Assembly (NCBI GenBank): GCA_050084985.1 | Contig: JBITNC010000002.1 | Span: 16,864,001 to 16,928,000 of the forward strand | Direction of reading: 5' to 3' | DNA: 64,000 nt | From: Nageia nagi | Lineage: Eukaryota > Pinophyta | Shown: in pieces, positions 22,503-34,725 of the stretch | Position numbering within the stretch: the first letter of the stretch is position 1 | Layout of the letters: every line of letters begins with the position of its first letter | The notes under the pieces: model-generated | What the model saw: only the letters and a program-made list of their open reading frames with translations | Databases searched by the model: none | Told to the model about the DNA's origin: nothing | Translations under genes and position numbers: made by a program

Positions 22503-25500
22503 ATGGGAGAATCTTTTTTAGCCAAACACATTCTTGATGGTTCCAACTTTGGTATTTGAGAACCTCAAATGAGAGCTAAATTATAGGCAAGGAAGCTTTG
22601 GTAAATAGTGAATGAGAACCTTGTACCTCCTACAGATGAGAAGGCACTAGAGGCTTACAACACGAAGAGTTGGCAACCTCCATGATCTTTTGCATGCAAT
22701 TTTAGATGTACTCTTGATGATTTCCTCTTCAACCTTGATAAAGAAAGCTTGGGATAAGCTTAAGCAAATCTACCTTGGATCTAAGTTTTCAAGAAGATTT
22801 ACTATTCTATAAAAGTTGCTTCAATCTCATCAAGGGGAAGATAAAAATGTTACCATCTACTTAAACAAAATCATTAACCTATGAACCCAACTTGTTGCTT
22901 GTGGGTGTAATTGGATCAATGATGAGTTCACGATCTTCATCATTCTTCAAAGCCTTTCTTCAAAGTTTGAAAACTTTGTGATGGTTATGGAAATAAGGCT
23001 TGATGATGAAGAAGTATTCTCCCTTGAGAAAATTTTTAAGCTCATTTTGAAGCATGAGAAAACCTTTAACAAAAAAATGTTGATTTTTTCTCCTAAAGAT
23101 AATAATGTTGCTCTCGGATCAACTAAAACTCCTTTCAAAGCTGCAATAGCAGTAGGAACAATGGCAATAATGACAACAATAGGAATAATAATAACAACAA
23201 CAGGAATAATGGTAATAACAACCACTTTAGGTAAAAAGATGGAAAATGTAAAGAAAATAATCCATATCCTAAGAAAAAGTTTGATGTTAATTGTAACTAT
23301 TGTGACATCTAAGATCACAAAGAAGTTGATTGCTACAAAAAGAAAAGAGAGAAAAAGAACAAATGTAATGGAAATGTAAATAACTTCAAAGGAAAGAAGA
23401 ATATTCAAGTTGATTTTATTATGATGTTCTACTCTGGATTATTGACTCTAGTTGGACTAATCACCTATGCTTTGAAAAGAAAAAGTTTGAGAACTTTCAT
23501 AAGTATAGAAAAGCTACAGTTGTGATAGGTGATAAATCTACCCTTGAAGTCCAAGGAATTAAAAGTGTGTTGATTCATGGGAAGGTTCTTGATAATGTGC
23601 TCTATGTTCTTAAGTTTAGGATGAACCTTCTCTTCATGATCCAAGTTGCTAGAAAAGGGTACTTTTTTGAGTTTGGCTCTCAATTCTAATGCATTGAGAA
23701 AGGATTTGCCATGTTGGTTAAAGGATTAGTGAAAGATGATCTCTACATTGTCGATTAAGTTCCATCAAAGATGTGTATTGCTACAAATGTGTGTTCTAGA
23801 AGCAATCTTTGGCACCAACATTTAGGGTATCTTAACTATAAGAGTATTCAAGTCATGAAAGACCAAGAACTTATGAAAGTTTTGCCTTCAACTTTTCCTT
23901 CAATTGGTTTATGTAAGAAGTGCATTCTTGGCAAGATGTATAGACAAAGTTTGAAAAACACAAGGCAAAAAGAGCATCTCAACCTCTTCAACTTGTGCAT
24001 TCAAATTTAATGGGTTCATTTTATACTAAGTAAATTAGAGGAGCATCTTATGTTTTGACCTTCATTGATGACTTTAGTAGAATGACCTTTGGGTATCTAT
24101 TTGAACACAAGGATCAAACCTTTGAGAATTTTAAAAAATTTAAGGCTTTTGTTGAGAATCAAACTAACATCAAAATCAAGATGTTGAGATCAAATAATGG
24201 GGGAGAACACAATAGCAATGAGTTCAATGACTATTATGCTAAGGATGGAATCAAGAGGTAGTTTACGATTTCTTACACTCTTTAGCAAAATGATGTTATT
24301 GAAAGAAAAAATAAGATAATTATCGAGATGGCTAGATGCATGTTGGGTAATCTTCCTAGTTTATTATGGGATGAAGCTATGAGTATTGCTATTTACAACT
24401 TGAATAGATGTTTCATAAAAGCCATTTAGGAAAAAACTCCTTTTGAGGTATGGTAAAAAAGAAAACCTAACATTTCACACCTTAGGGTTTTTGGTTGTGA
24501 AGCAATCTCCTACATTATTTTTGAGAAAAAGAAGAAGTTGAAAAAAAGAGCTAAAAAATGCATGTTTATAGGTTATGATAGTTAACATAAAGGCTACAGG
24601 CTCTACTCTCCATCCTACAAAGTCATGTTTATTTCAAAGGATGTAAAGTTCAATGAAATTTTTAAAGAATTTGCTTCTAATGAGGATGTTGATGATCCAG
24701 AGGACTCTTTAATTGCATCTAGATGGTTAGATATTGATGTAGATAAGTCATCTCAAGAACAAAATTCTCCAACATAAAGGGTAACAAGGAGCATAACCTT
24801 GAACAAATCCTTATTTATCAAGATTGACAACAAGCATGAGCCTTCAACCTTTAAAGAAGCTTCTAAGTATGAGTGTTGGATAGAAGCCATGAAAGTGGAG
24901 TATGAGGTGCTTATGAAAAATGAAACTTGAGATTTGGTTCCTTATCCCATTGAGAAGAATGTGATTGGCAATAAGTGGATCTACAAGATCAAGTTCAATT
25001 CTATTGGAGATATTGAGAAATACAAGGTAAAGTTAGTAGCCAAAAGTTTTGATTAGAAACATGATATAGATTATGATAAAGCCTTTGCTCTCATGGTAAA
25101 GATGCCTACTGTGAGAATTATCCTTGCTCTTTTTGTAGCTCAAAGATGGAAAGTTTTTCAACTTGACGATAAGAGTGCATTTCTCAATGGTGACTTAGAT
25201 GTGGAAATATTCATGAATTAACCATAAGGGTTCATTGTGGAGGTAAAGAGTCCTTTTTATGCAATCTAAAGAAGTCATTATATGGACTTAAGCAAGCACC
25301 TAGAGCCTAGTACAAGAAAATTTTTGGTATTTTGTAGATATTAGTTTCTTCAAGTGTTTTTTTGACTCTGATCTATATGTGTTCAATTAAGAAAAAGATG
25401 TGGTCTTGATTCTCTTTTATGTGGATAATCTTTTGATAACTAAAAATAATGAAGAAATAATTCAAGAGTGCATATCTAAACTTAAAGAAATATTTGAAAT

Positions 25501-26380
25501 GATTGATCTTTATCTCTTGCACTACTATCTTGGAATGCAAGTATATTAATACAAGGATTGTACTTATCTCAATCAATCTAAGTATATATTAGACATCTTG
25601 CAAAAGTTTGGAATGGAGTGTAGATATGTTATGATCCTAATCTCTCCTAGAATCATTATTTCTCTAAGCTTTAACTCTTAATTAGCTGATGCTACAGCTT
25701 ATAAGTAATTAATTGGTAGTCTTTTGTATTTGATTATATCTAGGCCAAATATTACCTTTGCAATGAATCTAATGGCATGATTCATGCAAAAACCTTATGA
25801 TGAGAACCTAAATGCTGTTAAGCAAATCATGATGCATGTTGCAAGGACTAAGGATCTTGCTCTCAAGTATTATAAGTTGCCCTCATTTATTTTCTCTGGA
25901 TTCTTAGATTTTGACTATGGAGGAGATAGAGATGATATGAAATCAACATCTGTGTATGTGTTTAGCATTGGTTTAGGTGCTATCTCTTGGGCTTCCAAAA
26001 AACAACCTACTATTTCTCTTTTCACCATAGAAGCCAAATAGTGTGCCATGTCTGTTACAACCTAGAAAGCCATTTGGCTAAGGCATCTTCTGAAATAAAT
26101 TAGGTATGAGCAAGGTGGCTCATCTTTAATTTTTTCAAATAATTAATCAACTATTTCTTTGGCTAAGAATCTTATGTTCCATCAGAGAATAAAACATGTG
26201 AAAATCCATGCCCATGTTATTAGGGAGAAGGTTCTTGATGGCATCATACACCTGGAGTATTGTCCATCCACCTTAAACTTTATTGATTTGTTCACCAAGC
26301 CCCTCCCGAAAGCTTAGTTATGTAAGGTTAGGGATGCTATTGGGTTGGTGAAGTTGCCCTTAAGGGGGATTTAAGTTTGA
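22503..26380 (+). pseudogene. B1 gag-pol, heavily decayed (Copia)
   Basis: Collinear with A1 gag-pol throughout, and ends at the same point. Recognisable islands: the gag start MGESFLAKHILDGSNFGI at 22503; pre-integrase with LWHQHLGYLN at about 23800; an integrase stretch with MTFIDDFSRMTFGYLFEHKD at 24055; the reverse transcriptase region with decayed YVDNLLI near 25420; RNase H with DFDYGGDRDD at about 25910. Stops and frameshifts occur every 100-250 bases in all domains and several catalytic residues are changed, so no domain can be functional. Decay is far greater than in A1, in line with B1's greater age. Confidence 0.88.
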
Positions 26381-27090
26381 ATTCTTATGTTGAATTCATG
26401 TTTGTGATAACAAATTTACCCCTAGGAGGATTTTTATGCTATATAGTGTTGATTTTGTTGTACACCTTCGTGGTAAGTTTGCTCTATGTGAGGAACTTGT
26501 ATAAATTTTTTAAAGCAAAAAGATTAGCCAATCTAACACTATTTAGTTATCCTTATGTGAGGAAATCTTATGTATCTTTTGGCATTGTTTAATTATCCAT
26601 ATGTGAAGAAATCGTATGTGCATGCTCTATTTTGTAATGATAATCAACACATATTTTATATACAACAGGTGACTATGAGTTTTGGCTTTGGCATCTTCAT
26701 GATGAATTATAGTTCACCATTGATTAGTTCATGATGGCATTTGAGTGATTCATCTATCCTTGTTGATATGAATATGTTGCATCTAACTGATCTTATTATT
26801 TGAGCTACTTATGAATTGTAGATTCCTTTGAGATTGCAAGTTACTTACTTCACGTATGCAGGATCTTGGAGACTCTTCATGACTTCTAGTTGGATGACTA
26901 CTTCATGTACATTGAAACTGGTTGTAGTTAATGATTATATTTGGCAAAGTAATGAGTCTTAAACTAGATCTTTCTTACTTCATAAATATGTAAAAAGTTC
27001 TTATCTTCGTTGTATCTATTTGGAGGAGAACTGTCTTACTTTCTCTCTTTCTTCTCTCTTATTCTGTCTATCTCAATATTGCATTAAAGC
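26381..27090 (+). other. B1 3' untranslated region with 3' deletion
   Basis: Contains one unit of the hairpin repeat (cttcgtggtaagtttgctct near 26465) and diverged copies of the family-A 3' UTR. Compared with the reverse strand of B2 at about 45060-45080, the polypurine tract and the first bases of the LTR are missing at 27087-27091, a small deletion between short gcatt repeats. Confidence 0.65.
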
Positions 27091-27574
27091 ATGCATTATT
27101 GTAAAGGTTATGTAATAATATTCTATGTAAGTTCACTAATACTTAATGGTATTATTTGATACCTTAAATATATAAGTGAATATGATAATGTAACTTATCC
27201 TACACTCCATGTCATGAGCATGCCCTTTGGGTAAAAGGATGTGCATGTCATGCTTTTGTACATTGGATAAAAGGGTGATCCAAAGAGGGATTTTAGATTA
27301 TAAATAGAAGGCTCCCTCTTTGTGATCATACACCAATTTGTGGAGTAAAGTTATGCTATAGGATAGTGTTTAGGAGAAAATTTTAAGAGGATTGTAAGAG
27401 ATTCATGTTTGTGAATGAAGTGAGATCTAGTTAGTGGATGTACTCCTAGTTGGAGGAACCACTTACATCTTGTGTCACTTTGTGAGATTGTCTTCTTGAG
27501 TTTTTGATGTTAGTGTGAGCTTCCATAAGATATTGGTATTTTAAGATTATATTAGTTATATTTCAATCCCTTTA
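27091..27574 (+). repeat. B1 3' LTR (5' end truncated)
   Basis: Matches the split 5' LTR from atgcattattgtaaagg to the end TTTCAATCCCTTTA (final CA changed to TA), followed by target duplication gtttt at 27575-27579. Differs from the 5' LTR at about 7 % of positions. Confidence 0.85.
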
Positions 27575-27668
27575 GTTTTGGTTGCCAAATATTCTTCCTA
27601 CCATCATGTAGTAAAAGCTTTAACCTTGGAACCTCCATATCCCACTTCCCAAGATTTGATTCAACTAA

Positions 27669-29098
27669 TTATTTCCTCACAACTTGAGGAATGAAAAACA
27701 TGTAACTCAAGGTCTCATCATGGGATTTCTTTGCCAAGAATCCATCGAGTGATCCAAATAACATATAAAGAGTTATAACTACAAACATTATACTTTGATA
27801 TACACCAAACAATGCATCCAATGTATAATCTCTAATTATCAAAACATGATAATAAATCACAGATGAATGTTTACCTTTCATACTAGGGACCTCCTTGATT
27901 CTATGAGAAATAAGACCTCACAACATAGGCTTCTCACTTTGCATATTATGCGATTTCACCTTAAAACATACTCCATCCTTTATGAAATGATATTTGTTCA
28001 TTCGATGATAGAAAATTGCATCACACTTGTACAAGTAAGAACTTACCAAAATCATGAGTTGAAAGTTCTTGGGTAACACATCCATTATAACTTCATCAAT
28101 GTGACTCATATTGATTCCAAACTTGATTTAGCACTATTGTGTAATCAAGAACTCTCCATCTCTACCCATCGAGTCATATATCTTTGGATGCTCCATCACC
28201 TCTAACCCCAACTCTATCACAAGATCCTTTGAAATGAAATCAGACTATGATCCAAGATCATCGAGTGCTTCAATTCTAGTATTTTGCATTTGCACTTTCA
28301 AACAAAAAAACTCTTCCTCTTTCTCAGAAGAAAAAGAAGCTCTCACTCCCATGAATGTCAACTTCTTAGCATGCATATTATCATCATAAGATGGTCTCAA
28401 ATGCACCTTTGTTGTTCTTTCCTAAGTGCTATGACAAGCTCTAGATACATGTCCTTTCTAACCACACTGTGCACAAGATATTTTCTACAAATGTGGTCCC
28501 TTTCTTGATGACTCTCTAGGCTCAAAAATCTTCTTCTCCTTGAGATAGAATACACTTGATTCTCAAAGCTCAAATGGAGTCGAAGATGGCAATGAGGAAG
28601 TAGAAGGTAAGCAGGTCTAATAGATATTTTCCTCTTATGGTAAACTTGCCTAATAAATCTATGTGAATGTCCCATTGAAGGAACCAATGAAAATGTAGGA
28701 GTCTCTACTACCTCATTTGCACCATGTGTTTTGTTGGTTGCTTTGCACCACTGCTTATAATGCCTCCAACAGTTTCTCTTTAGATGTCCTACCTTATGGC
28801 ATAATTCACACACCTTACTCAAAGTGGGTTTTGAAATCGAAACTCCCTAACTTAGAGATGATGTCTCCATATGATTGGATACACTCTTCCCTCTTGAAGA
28901 ATCCTCCACCTCTCTAGATGAAATTGATGTAACTTGCTCACTTGATAAAGATTATTGAATTTGAGCCTCTATCTCCAAAGACATAGTCCCTTTCATTCCC
29001 AACATGAATCTACTTTGCAACTCTCCAACAACTTCAATCAAGTCTATGACTTGATTTTCCAACTAGGTAATTTAGACATTTTTATCACTAGAAGCCAT
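27669..29098 (-). pseudogene. Element C gag and protease, broken (Ty3/Gypsy type)
   Basis: The minus-strand start ATG is at 29098 (MASSD), about 40 bases inside the right LTR. Frames then show a gag C-terminus with a CX2CX4HX4C zinc knuckle (CELCHKVGHLKRNC, 28822 downward). A retropepsin-like domain follows (about 28300-27900): SDFISKDLVIELGLEV and CDAIFYHRMNKYHFIKDG resemble the gag-associated protease of plant Ty3/Gypsy elements. The expected DSG active site reads DDLGS with a stop next to it, so it is dead. The last open stretch, to 27669, is unassigned. No reverse transcriptase or integrase follows, either before or beyond the B1 insertion. Several stops break the frame. Confidence 0.68.
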
Positions 29099-29120
29099 AG
29101 CAAAATTTTAGTTACCAACA

Positions 29121-29138
29121 TGAACTACTTTGATACCA
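29121..29138 (-). other. Element C primer-binding site
   Basis: On the minus strand TGGTATCAAAGTAGTTCA begins two bases inside the right LTR (the LTR ends ggatca, then ag). It resembles the initiator tRNA-Met primer site TGGTATCAGAGC and fixes the element's direction as minus. Confidence 0.7.
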
Positions 29139-29140
29139 CT

Positions 29141-30745
29141 TGATCCATAATTACCTTAAAGAATTTGGATACTACACACTAAATATTCAAAATCAAGTGC
29201 TTGGAAATAAATGATATTTCCAATATTTAATTATGAATTGCTCAATAATCAAGAACATGTAAAGAAAGCAGGAGATTGAGGAAAAATAAACACCATACAA
29301 GAAAAAAAGAGATAAATTTTACCCAGTTTGGTAACTCTTGCCTACTCCTACAAATGCTCTTTGTAATATAATGATGGGTGTTTCAAAAAGGCCTCTCAAG
29401 GCTCTTCACTCCTCACTCCTCTCTTTACAACTCCTTATAGGCTAGCAAACATACTCTTGCAGTCTCCTTCCAGCTTTCAACTTTCTCAGGTCTTTGCAAA
29501 TCATGTATGCTCTCTCCAAAAACCCTTCAATTTCTCATTAACCTTTTCTCTACAAATATTGCTCTCTTAAAAATAAATTTTCAACCTATAGTTCTAACAA
29601 AAATTGGTATTTTTGGTTACCCATTTGGCTCATTTATCTCCTAAAATTTGAGCTAAAATCGTTACATTAGTCTCCCATTATGGGCTTTTGGATATAAAAA
29701 CACATGCACTTTGGATTGTGCAGGTTTACAAAGAATTCTCATCCCAATTATAGGCCTAACAACCAATAAAAATTAGAACTAGATCTTAAAAAAATCTAAA
29801 TACATGCAAAATCATGCACAACTCAATAAATTGGATGGAGCTAATGGTTTTGTGCCACTTGGCACTCTCAAAAAGTGGTTAGACTTTGCATAGCTGAAGG
29901 GGAGATCGAGTTTGACTAAAAGGTGAAGAACTTGGTGTTTAACGACCTCCAAATCTTCTTGTTGGTGACTCCAATCACATGTATTAATCAATGAAGAGGG
30001 GGATGATAGCTTGTCAAACTACTCTATCTAATGTGGTTCTTATGCACTACACCCCTACCACTCAATCTCCCAAATGGCTCCAAAAATGATGGTTAACTCC
30101 ACCCTATTTCACCAGGATAGCTATTAGGAAGCTGGGATATGTTGGATAGGCTGGCAATCTATCCAATGTAAGGCCCCACATGGGCCATCTCACACTACAC
30201 TAACCTCCACATGTTACCTTCCCTCACTCGTCGATGGCTAGGCAACTTATATGAGGTCTTCCATGGAGTGGCGATTGATTGGTATGAAGTTGTATGGCTT
30301 TGAAAGATGATAGGTTGTCTTACCTTGGCACCTTTACTTCTTTTGATCTTATGCTTCCCCATTGGTCACAAGCTCCACATTGGCCTTCAAACACCCACCT
30401 TCACTTACTTCACAGACCTCTATGTCAGCTATTCCAAGGGTAACTGGTTCCACCAATCCTCAAAGGGCCCTTTCTCTCCAAGTTGGCCTAAAATGGTGGG
30501 TCCATCCTACTTAGCATTTGCCACCCAAATATATTTAAATCTTCAAACTTTATATATATATATTTTTTTTTCAAATTTAAATAAAACACTCAAATATTAC
30601 ACAAACTTCAAGAGCTCATAAATTACCCATACTGAGTCAAATTCTTGATCTGAAAGAAACGTTAAAAAGTTGGCAATAAATTGAACACATTGAACATAGT
30701 GAACATGATATTCTTCAATACTATGAAGATTCAAATTTTGGATTA
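29141..30745 (-). repeat. Element C right LTR (its 5' LTR)
   Basis: 1605 bp, TGATCCATAATTACC to TTTTGGATTA, aligned end to end with 9042-10665. The target duplication gtaca follows at 30746-30750. A 16-base segment present in the left LTR near 9115-9130 is absent here. Confidence 0.85.
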
Positions 30746-30750
30746 GTACA

Positions 30751-31899
30751 TTTTAAACAATTATATTAATGAAAAAATATTTGTTAATTATTATAGTTGA
30801 CTATAAATTACTTATTTTTAGTTTCGAATTAGCCTTTTAAAATCATGCTTTTGTGGTTTCATAAGATATATCATCAATTTAAATACAAATATTTTGTTTA
30901 ATTTAGTCTAATTTTATACAAGGTGAGAGCATTTTTTGCCACAAATTTATAATATTTTTGTGGAGTTTCATTAAAATTTACCTTTAACTAAAGTTACCAT
31001 GTCCTAATTTGAGATAAGATTTTGATTTTCATCTTCTTAATAAATATTTTCCAAATTAGAACCAAGCTTATCCTAAAGTGTTTTACAAAAATGACATTGA
31101 AAATCATCCATATAGGGGGCTTCACTATTTATTGTCTAGCAAGGTACCTTGAATAGAACCTTAATGATGAGAGGTTTACCATGATCAATTTTATGAGAAT
31201 GTGATAGCATGATAAGAATTATTGCAAAATAATCTTGCAATGTCTTTTTAATTTATTGAGAAAGATTTTAAGATAAAAAACTCGTTGGTAATAGTGGAAA
31301 ACATCTTATGATATGAAAAATAGGGTAGTGATACATCCTTTAACTCCTCGAAGAGCCTTAATTTGAGTCTCCATACGATGAGGTCAAAGTTGTTGGAAGA
31401 ACTTCTTTGAGACTTTATCATTAATATTAAGCTAATGAAGTTTCAATTTAATTTAACCTTTACAAGCCTCATAAATTTGGTAATTTTGAGTTGATGATGA
31501 ATTAAGGTATATGTTATTGTAAGATAACACTAAGAGGGTAAGCTTCAAGCTTTAGAGAAGCCTTAACAAGTTTTGATTTTAAGGTTACATTTAAATATTA
31601 GTAGATCCTTGCAAGTTTTCAATGGAATGTTTATAAAAAAAAAATAGTTCTTCATATAATGTCAGTCCACTACTACATCCATTCCTTATCGTCGAAGGGG
31701 TGAAGAACCAAGTTACAAATTCTTTTGATATGAATTATTATTATAAGATCATGATATTGGTAGGAGATATTGAAATAAAATTACTATTTAAACTATGTAA
31801 GCTATATTGAAGACATTTATATGTGAAAGATGATAAGAAATAAATATAGTAGAAAATATCTTTACAAAGGGAGAAGCATTATAGAGGCACATAAATGAG
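30751..31899. other. Intergenic DNA, possible LINE continuation
   Basis: Downstream, on the minus strand, of the LINE endonuclease remnant. Short stretches could be LINE sequence between endonuclease and reverse transcriptase, but I found no reverse transcriptase motif. Otherwise nothing recognised. Confidence 0.35.
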
Positions 31900-32330
31900 G
31901 ATTTCTACTTAATCAACATGGCTTGATCAAGTCATTTTAACAAAACTATTATTTCCACTCTAATGAGTATATTAGGAATTACAAAAATATTTGGGATCGT
32001 TTAAAATTGACTTATTTTTCATAAAGTATCATGCTTCTCTTTCTCATGTTCACCAACCTATAAGGATATGCCCCGCCTTTTTAAGTGTACTTTCAATCAT
32101 ATTAAAATTAGCACATAGTACCCACATGAAAAATAATAATGAAAGAGTGATCGATCACACTAAAGTGTACATGTTAGGAGCTTTATTTGGAGCATAAAGA
32201 TTATATACTCTAAAAAATAGCCCATTCATCTTTGTAAGAACCTACCACCTTGATGGTAATCATGATTAAAGAAAAATAATGATGCCACCTTGATGATAAT
32301 CATGATTGATGAAGAAAAATTGGCCATAAA
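31900..32330 (-). pseudogene. L1-type LINE endonuclease remnant
   Basis: Reading the minus strand from about 32230 downward gives FFRVYNLYAPNKAPNMYTL, then FFMWVLCANFNMIEST, then EREAWYFMKNKSILNDP, with frameshifts and stops between. These match the apurinic endonuclease domain of plant L1 LINEs: the YAPN loop, the GDFNM catalytic block (here CANFNM, so the catalytic Asp is lost) and the EREAW block. No poly(A) tail or full reverse transcriptase was seen. It is a dead fragment. Confidence 0.6.
32247..32325. repeat. Short tandem duplication (~40 bp)
   Basis: The sequence ccaccttgatggtaatcatg is followed 40-odd bases later by ccaccttgatgataatcatg, each continuing into att(a/g)a and a gaaaaa-rich spacer. 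Two imperfect copies lie inside the LINE-related region. Confidence 0.6.
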
Positions 32331-33379
32331 GCCACATATATTGGTAAGTACTTTATAAATTTTACTTCATAAAAGTAAATAATATCACCACCTCCATATT
32401 TTTTGGTTATATATGTTAAATTCTATCATACTAGGTATTTGTGAGATGGGTATAATGAACCAAAATTATTTTATGCCAAAAATACCATGAATCAATTAGG
32501 GCAATATTCAATCTAAAAAATAATGTAAAAATTCCAACATCATATAATGATGCTCAAATACCACACAAAATATGAGATATAGAGGCCCATGTATCAATAT
32601 ATCATCAAATGGAGCAAGTATAATGTAAATATGACCCAATAGGGTTGATGTCTAGCTATGAAGGCTAGATCAAGCACCAACAAATAACAAAATGCTCCCA
32701 TAAGGTTGACATCTCACACTAGGTCTCCCACCCAGATATGAAAATGAATAACTAAATCTCTACTCCCTCAAATAAACTAGGCACTCCACCAAAGGACTCT
32801 TCCTAACTCTTGGTTCTCCATGAGTGGTTAGAAATAATGCTCCTAAACCTGGTGGGGGCTACATTCCACTAAATTCCTCTATTTCTAGGTTTTCATCCCA
32901 TAAGAGGCCCAAGATAAGGTTCACACCAACTCCAAAGTGTAAAAGATAAATACTAAAAATCATCATAAGCTGCCTCTCAATCTTATGTTGGGCCTATATG
33001 TAGTTGGATGCCTCACCTTGATGTATAGATTTCATCTAGTAGTCATCAATTTCTTGGAACCAAGGTTCTAATGCATGTATTTATCTTGGGATATGCATAA
33101 TCAACCTTGAGATCTCAACAATCAAATATATCATCACTAAAAGCCTACTATCTATCCAAGGAGGGAGACATCCCATATTGGGATCATAATTTGATCTCTA
33201 AGATCCACAAATTCTCTTCACTTGGTTACAAATATACCTAAATACATATGAAACTACCAATAAATGCTCTTATATACCAAATTCACTCCTAAATTACATT
33301 TATTATGTGCTTGGACATCCCCATGGGGTAACATCAAGCTCTAGGTGAACCCCTTGGGTCATCACCAAAGTCAAAAGGC
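32331..33379. other. Intergenic DNA, possible Gypsy LTR
   Basis: Lies just beyond the chromodomain end of the decayed Gypsy element. On the minus strand a possible LTR start (TGTCCAAGCACATAATAAATG near 33318), preceded by a G-rich run and followed by a tatataagagc box, is plausible. No second LTR copy in the window confirms it. 32600-33250 contains no recognised gene. Confidence 0.35.
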
Positions 33380-34725
33380 ATAGCATGAGAAAAGGCACAT
33401 GATAAACCCTCCCTTCCCATTTTTTCTTATCCACAAGAAATTCCAAGTTGGGTGGGAAAGAATTTCTTCTCCTTCCCATGTATCATCTTCATATAAAAAG
33501 TCTCTCTATTTGATCAATTATTCTTTTATTTTCCTAAATCTCAACTTCCTCTCTCTAATGTCCAATATGCACTCAGGTATGAGAATCAACTTCCTTTCTT
33601 CATCAAGGAATGGTAGATCTAGTGAAGGAATGATAGATCTTACTATAACCTTTTCAAACATGAGATGTGAAATGTGTTATATATTTTACTACCGAATGGT
33701 AACTCTAATTCATAGGCCTGCTATCCCACCTTGTGTAGGATCCTATAGGGTCTATAGAAGCTTGGTTTCAAATTCTCTACTTCTTTCCCCTTCAACATGG
33801 ATTGCTTGAAAGGTTGCCATCAAAATTGCATTCATCCTATTTTGATCAACAAACTATTTTTGATGATTTTGGGCTACCTATATATTTTCCTTGGGAGATC
33901 TCAGAATATCTTGACTCCTTCCCCAAAAATTATATCTACAAACTTTGGGGATTCATAACCATTCAATGCAAATAAAGGATATATTTAGATAGAAGTATGG
34001 TAGTTGGAGTTGTAGCAATACTTCCCAATATGAAGCCATTTCACCATGCTAATTGGTGCCCTATTACATAGTGCCTTAGGTATCCTTCTAGCCATTTATT
34101 TACTATTTATGTTTGCCCATCTATTTGGTGATGATAACTAGTACTTGTAGAAATATTTGTACCAAGTATCTTGAAAAGCTCCTGCCAAAATATGCTCATG
34201 AACTTGTTATCGTTTTCACTCATAATTTGTTTTCGTAGTCCATGCAATTTAAAAATTTCTTTGAAGAAAAGTTCAAACACTTGTATGGTTGTATATGTAA
34301 TAGTAATGGAAAACAAGTATGCATATTTTTTTAATCTATCAACTACTACAAATGTACAATATTTACCTTATGATTTGGGCAAGCATGTGATGAAATCCAC
34401 GGAGATACTTTCCCACTTTTTTATAAGGTTGGATAAATGCTGCAACAAACCTGGAGAAAACATATTTTTAGTTTTGTTCTCTTGGCACTTGAAACACTCC
34501 TTCACATGCTTGTATATATCCTCCTTGATACCTTTCCATGCAAGTCTCTCCCTAATGGATTTGTACATTTTGAGAAGCTATGGATGCCCAACTAGTTATG
34601 CATCATGCATGGTAGTAAGGATTTTATCTTTCACCTTGGATAACAATATAAGAAATGTCATTTCTTTATACAAAATCAACCCTCTCTTTACCTTTAACTT
34701 CTCATTCTTAATGTGCCCTCAATGA
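33380..34725 (-). pseudogene. Ty3/Gypsy chromovirus integrase-chromodomain remnant
   Basis: Minus-strand order from 34568 down: zinc-binding CFKCQENK, integrase core WESISVDFITCLP, then LHGLRKQIMSENDNKFMSIF and YHHQIDGQT. The last is followed by a stop where the catalytic Glu should be, and the second catalytic Asp reads Glu (SEND for SDRD). Continuing down: KWLEGYLRHYV, a stretch with NGYESPKFVDIIFGEG, the post-integrase block LKPSFYRPYRILHKVG with AYELELP, then DIRERKLR and WEGEEILSHP (about 33450-33560), which mark a chromodomain. This is the 3' part of a chromovirus pol, with many stops and no LTR pair identified. Confidence 0.75.

Larger units (their letters stand above)
10794..27574 (+). 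mobile_element. Element B1: decayed Copia retrotransposon inserted in C, carrying A1
   Basis: This Copia-order element has a perfect target duplication, gtttt, at 10789-10793 and 27575-27579. Its 5' LTR is cut in two by A1 (10794-11112, then 19741-19919). The primer site TGGTATCAGAGC at 19922-19933 is the classical plant initiator tRNA-Met site. A leader of about 2.6 kb, a heavily broken gag-pol (22503-26380) and a 3' untranslated region follow. The 3' LTR (about 27091-27574) has lost its first 14 or so bases together with the polypurine tract. The LTRs differ at roughly 7 %. Family B is related to family A along gag-pol but has different LTRs and leader. Confidence 0.88.
9042..30745 (-). mobile_element. 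Element C: gag-protease LTR retrotransposon, split by nested insertions
   Basis: The ends are defined by two related LTRs (9042-10665 and 29141-30745), each starting TG. The left one ends CA; the right one ends TA, a C-to-T change. A perfect 5-bp target duplication, gtaca, lies at 9037-9041 and 30746-30750. On the minus strand a tRNA-Met-type primer site (TGGTATCAAAGTAG) sits two bases inside the right LTR, so transcription runs from right to left. The element's own interior is only about 1.7 kb: 27575-29140 plus 10666-10788. It encodes gag and a protease-like domain but no reverse transcriptase or integrase. Copia element B1 interrupts it between 10793 and 27575. The LTRs differ at roughly one base in ten, making this the oldest of the three nested elements. 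Confidence 0.88.

Noticed and set aside
22947-23408. 153-codon minus-strand open frame, hydrophobic like a membrane protein
   Set aside because: It is antisense to B1 gag; the Ile/Val-rich text comes from the reverse of an AAT/ACA-rich stretch.
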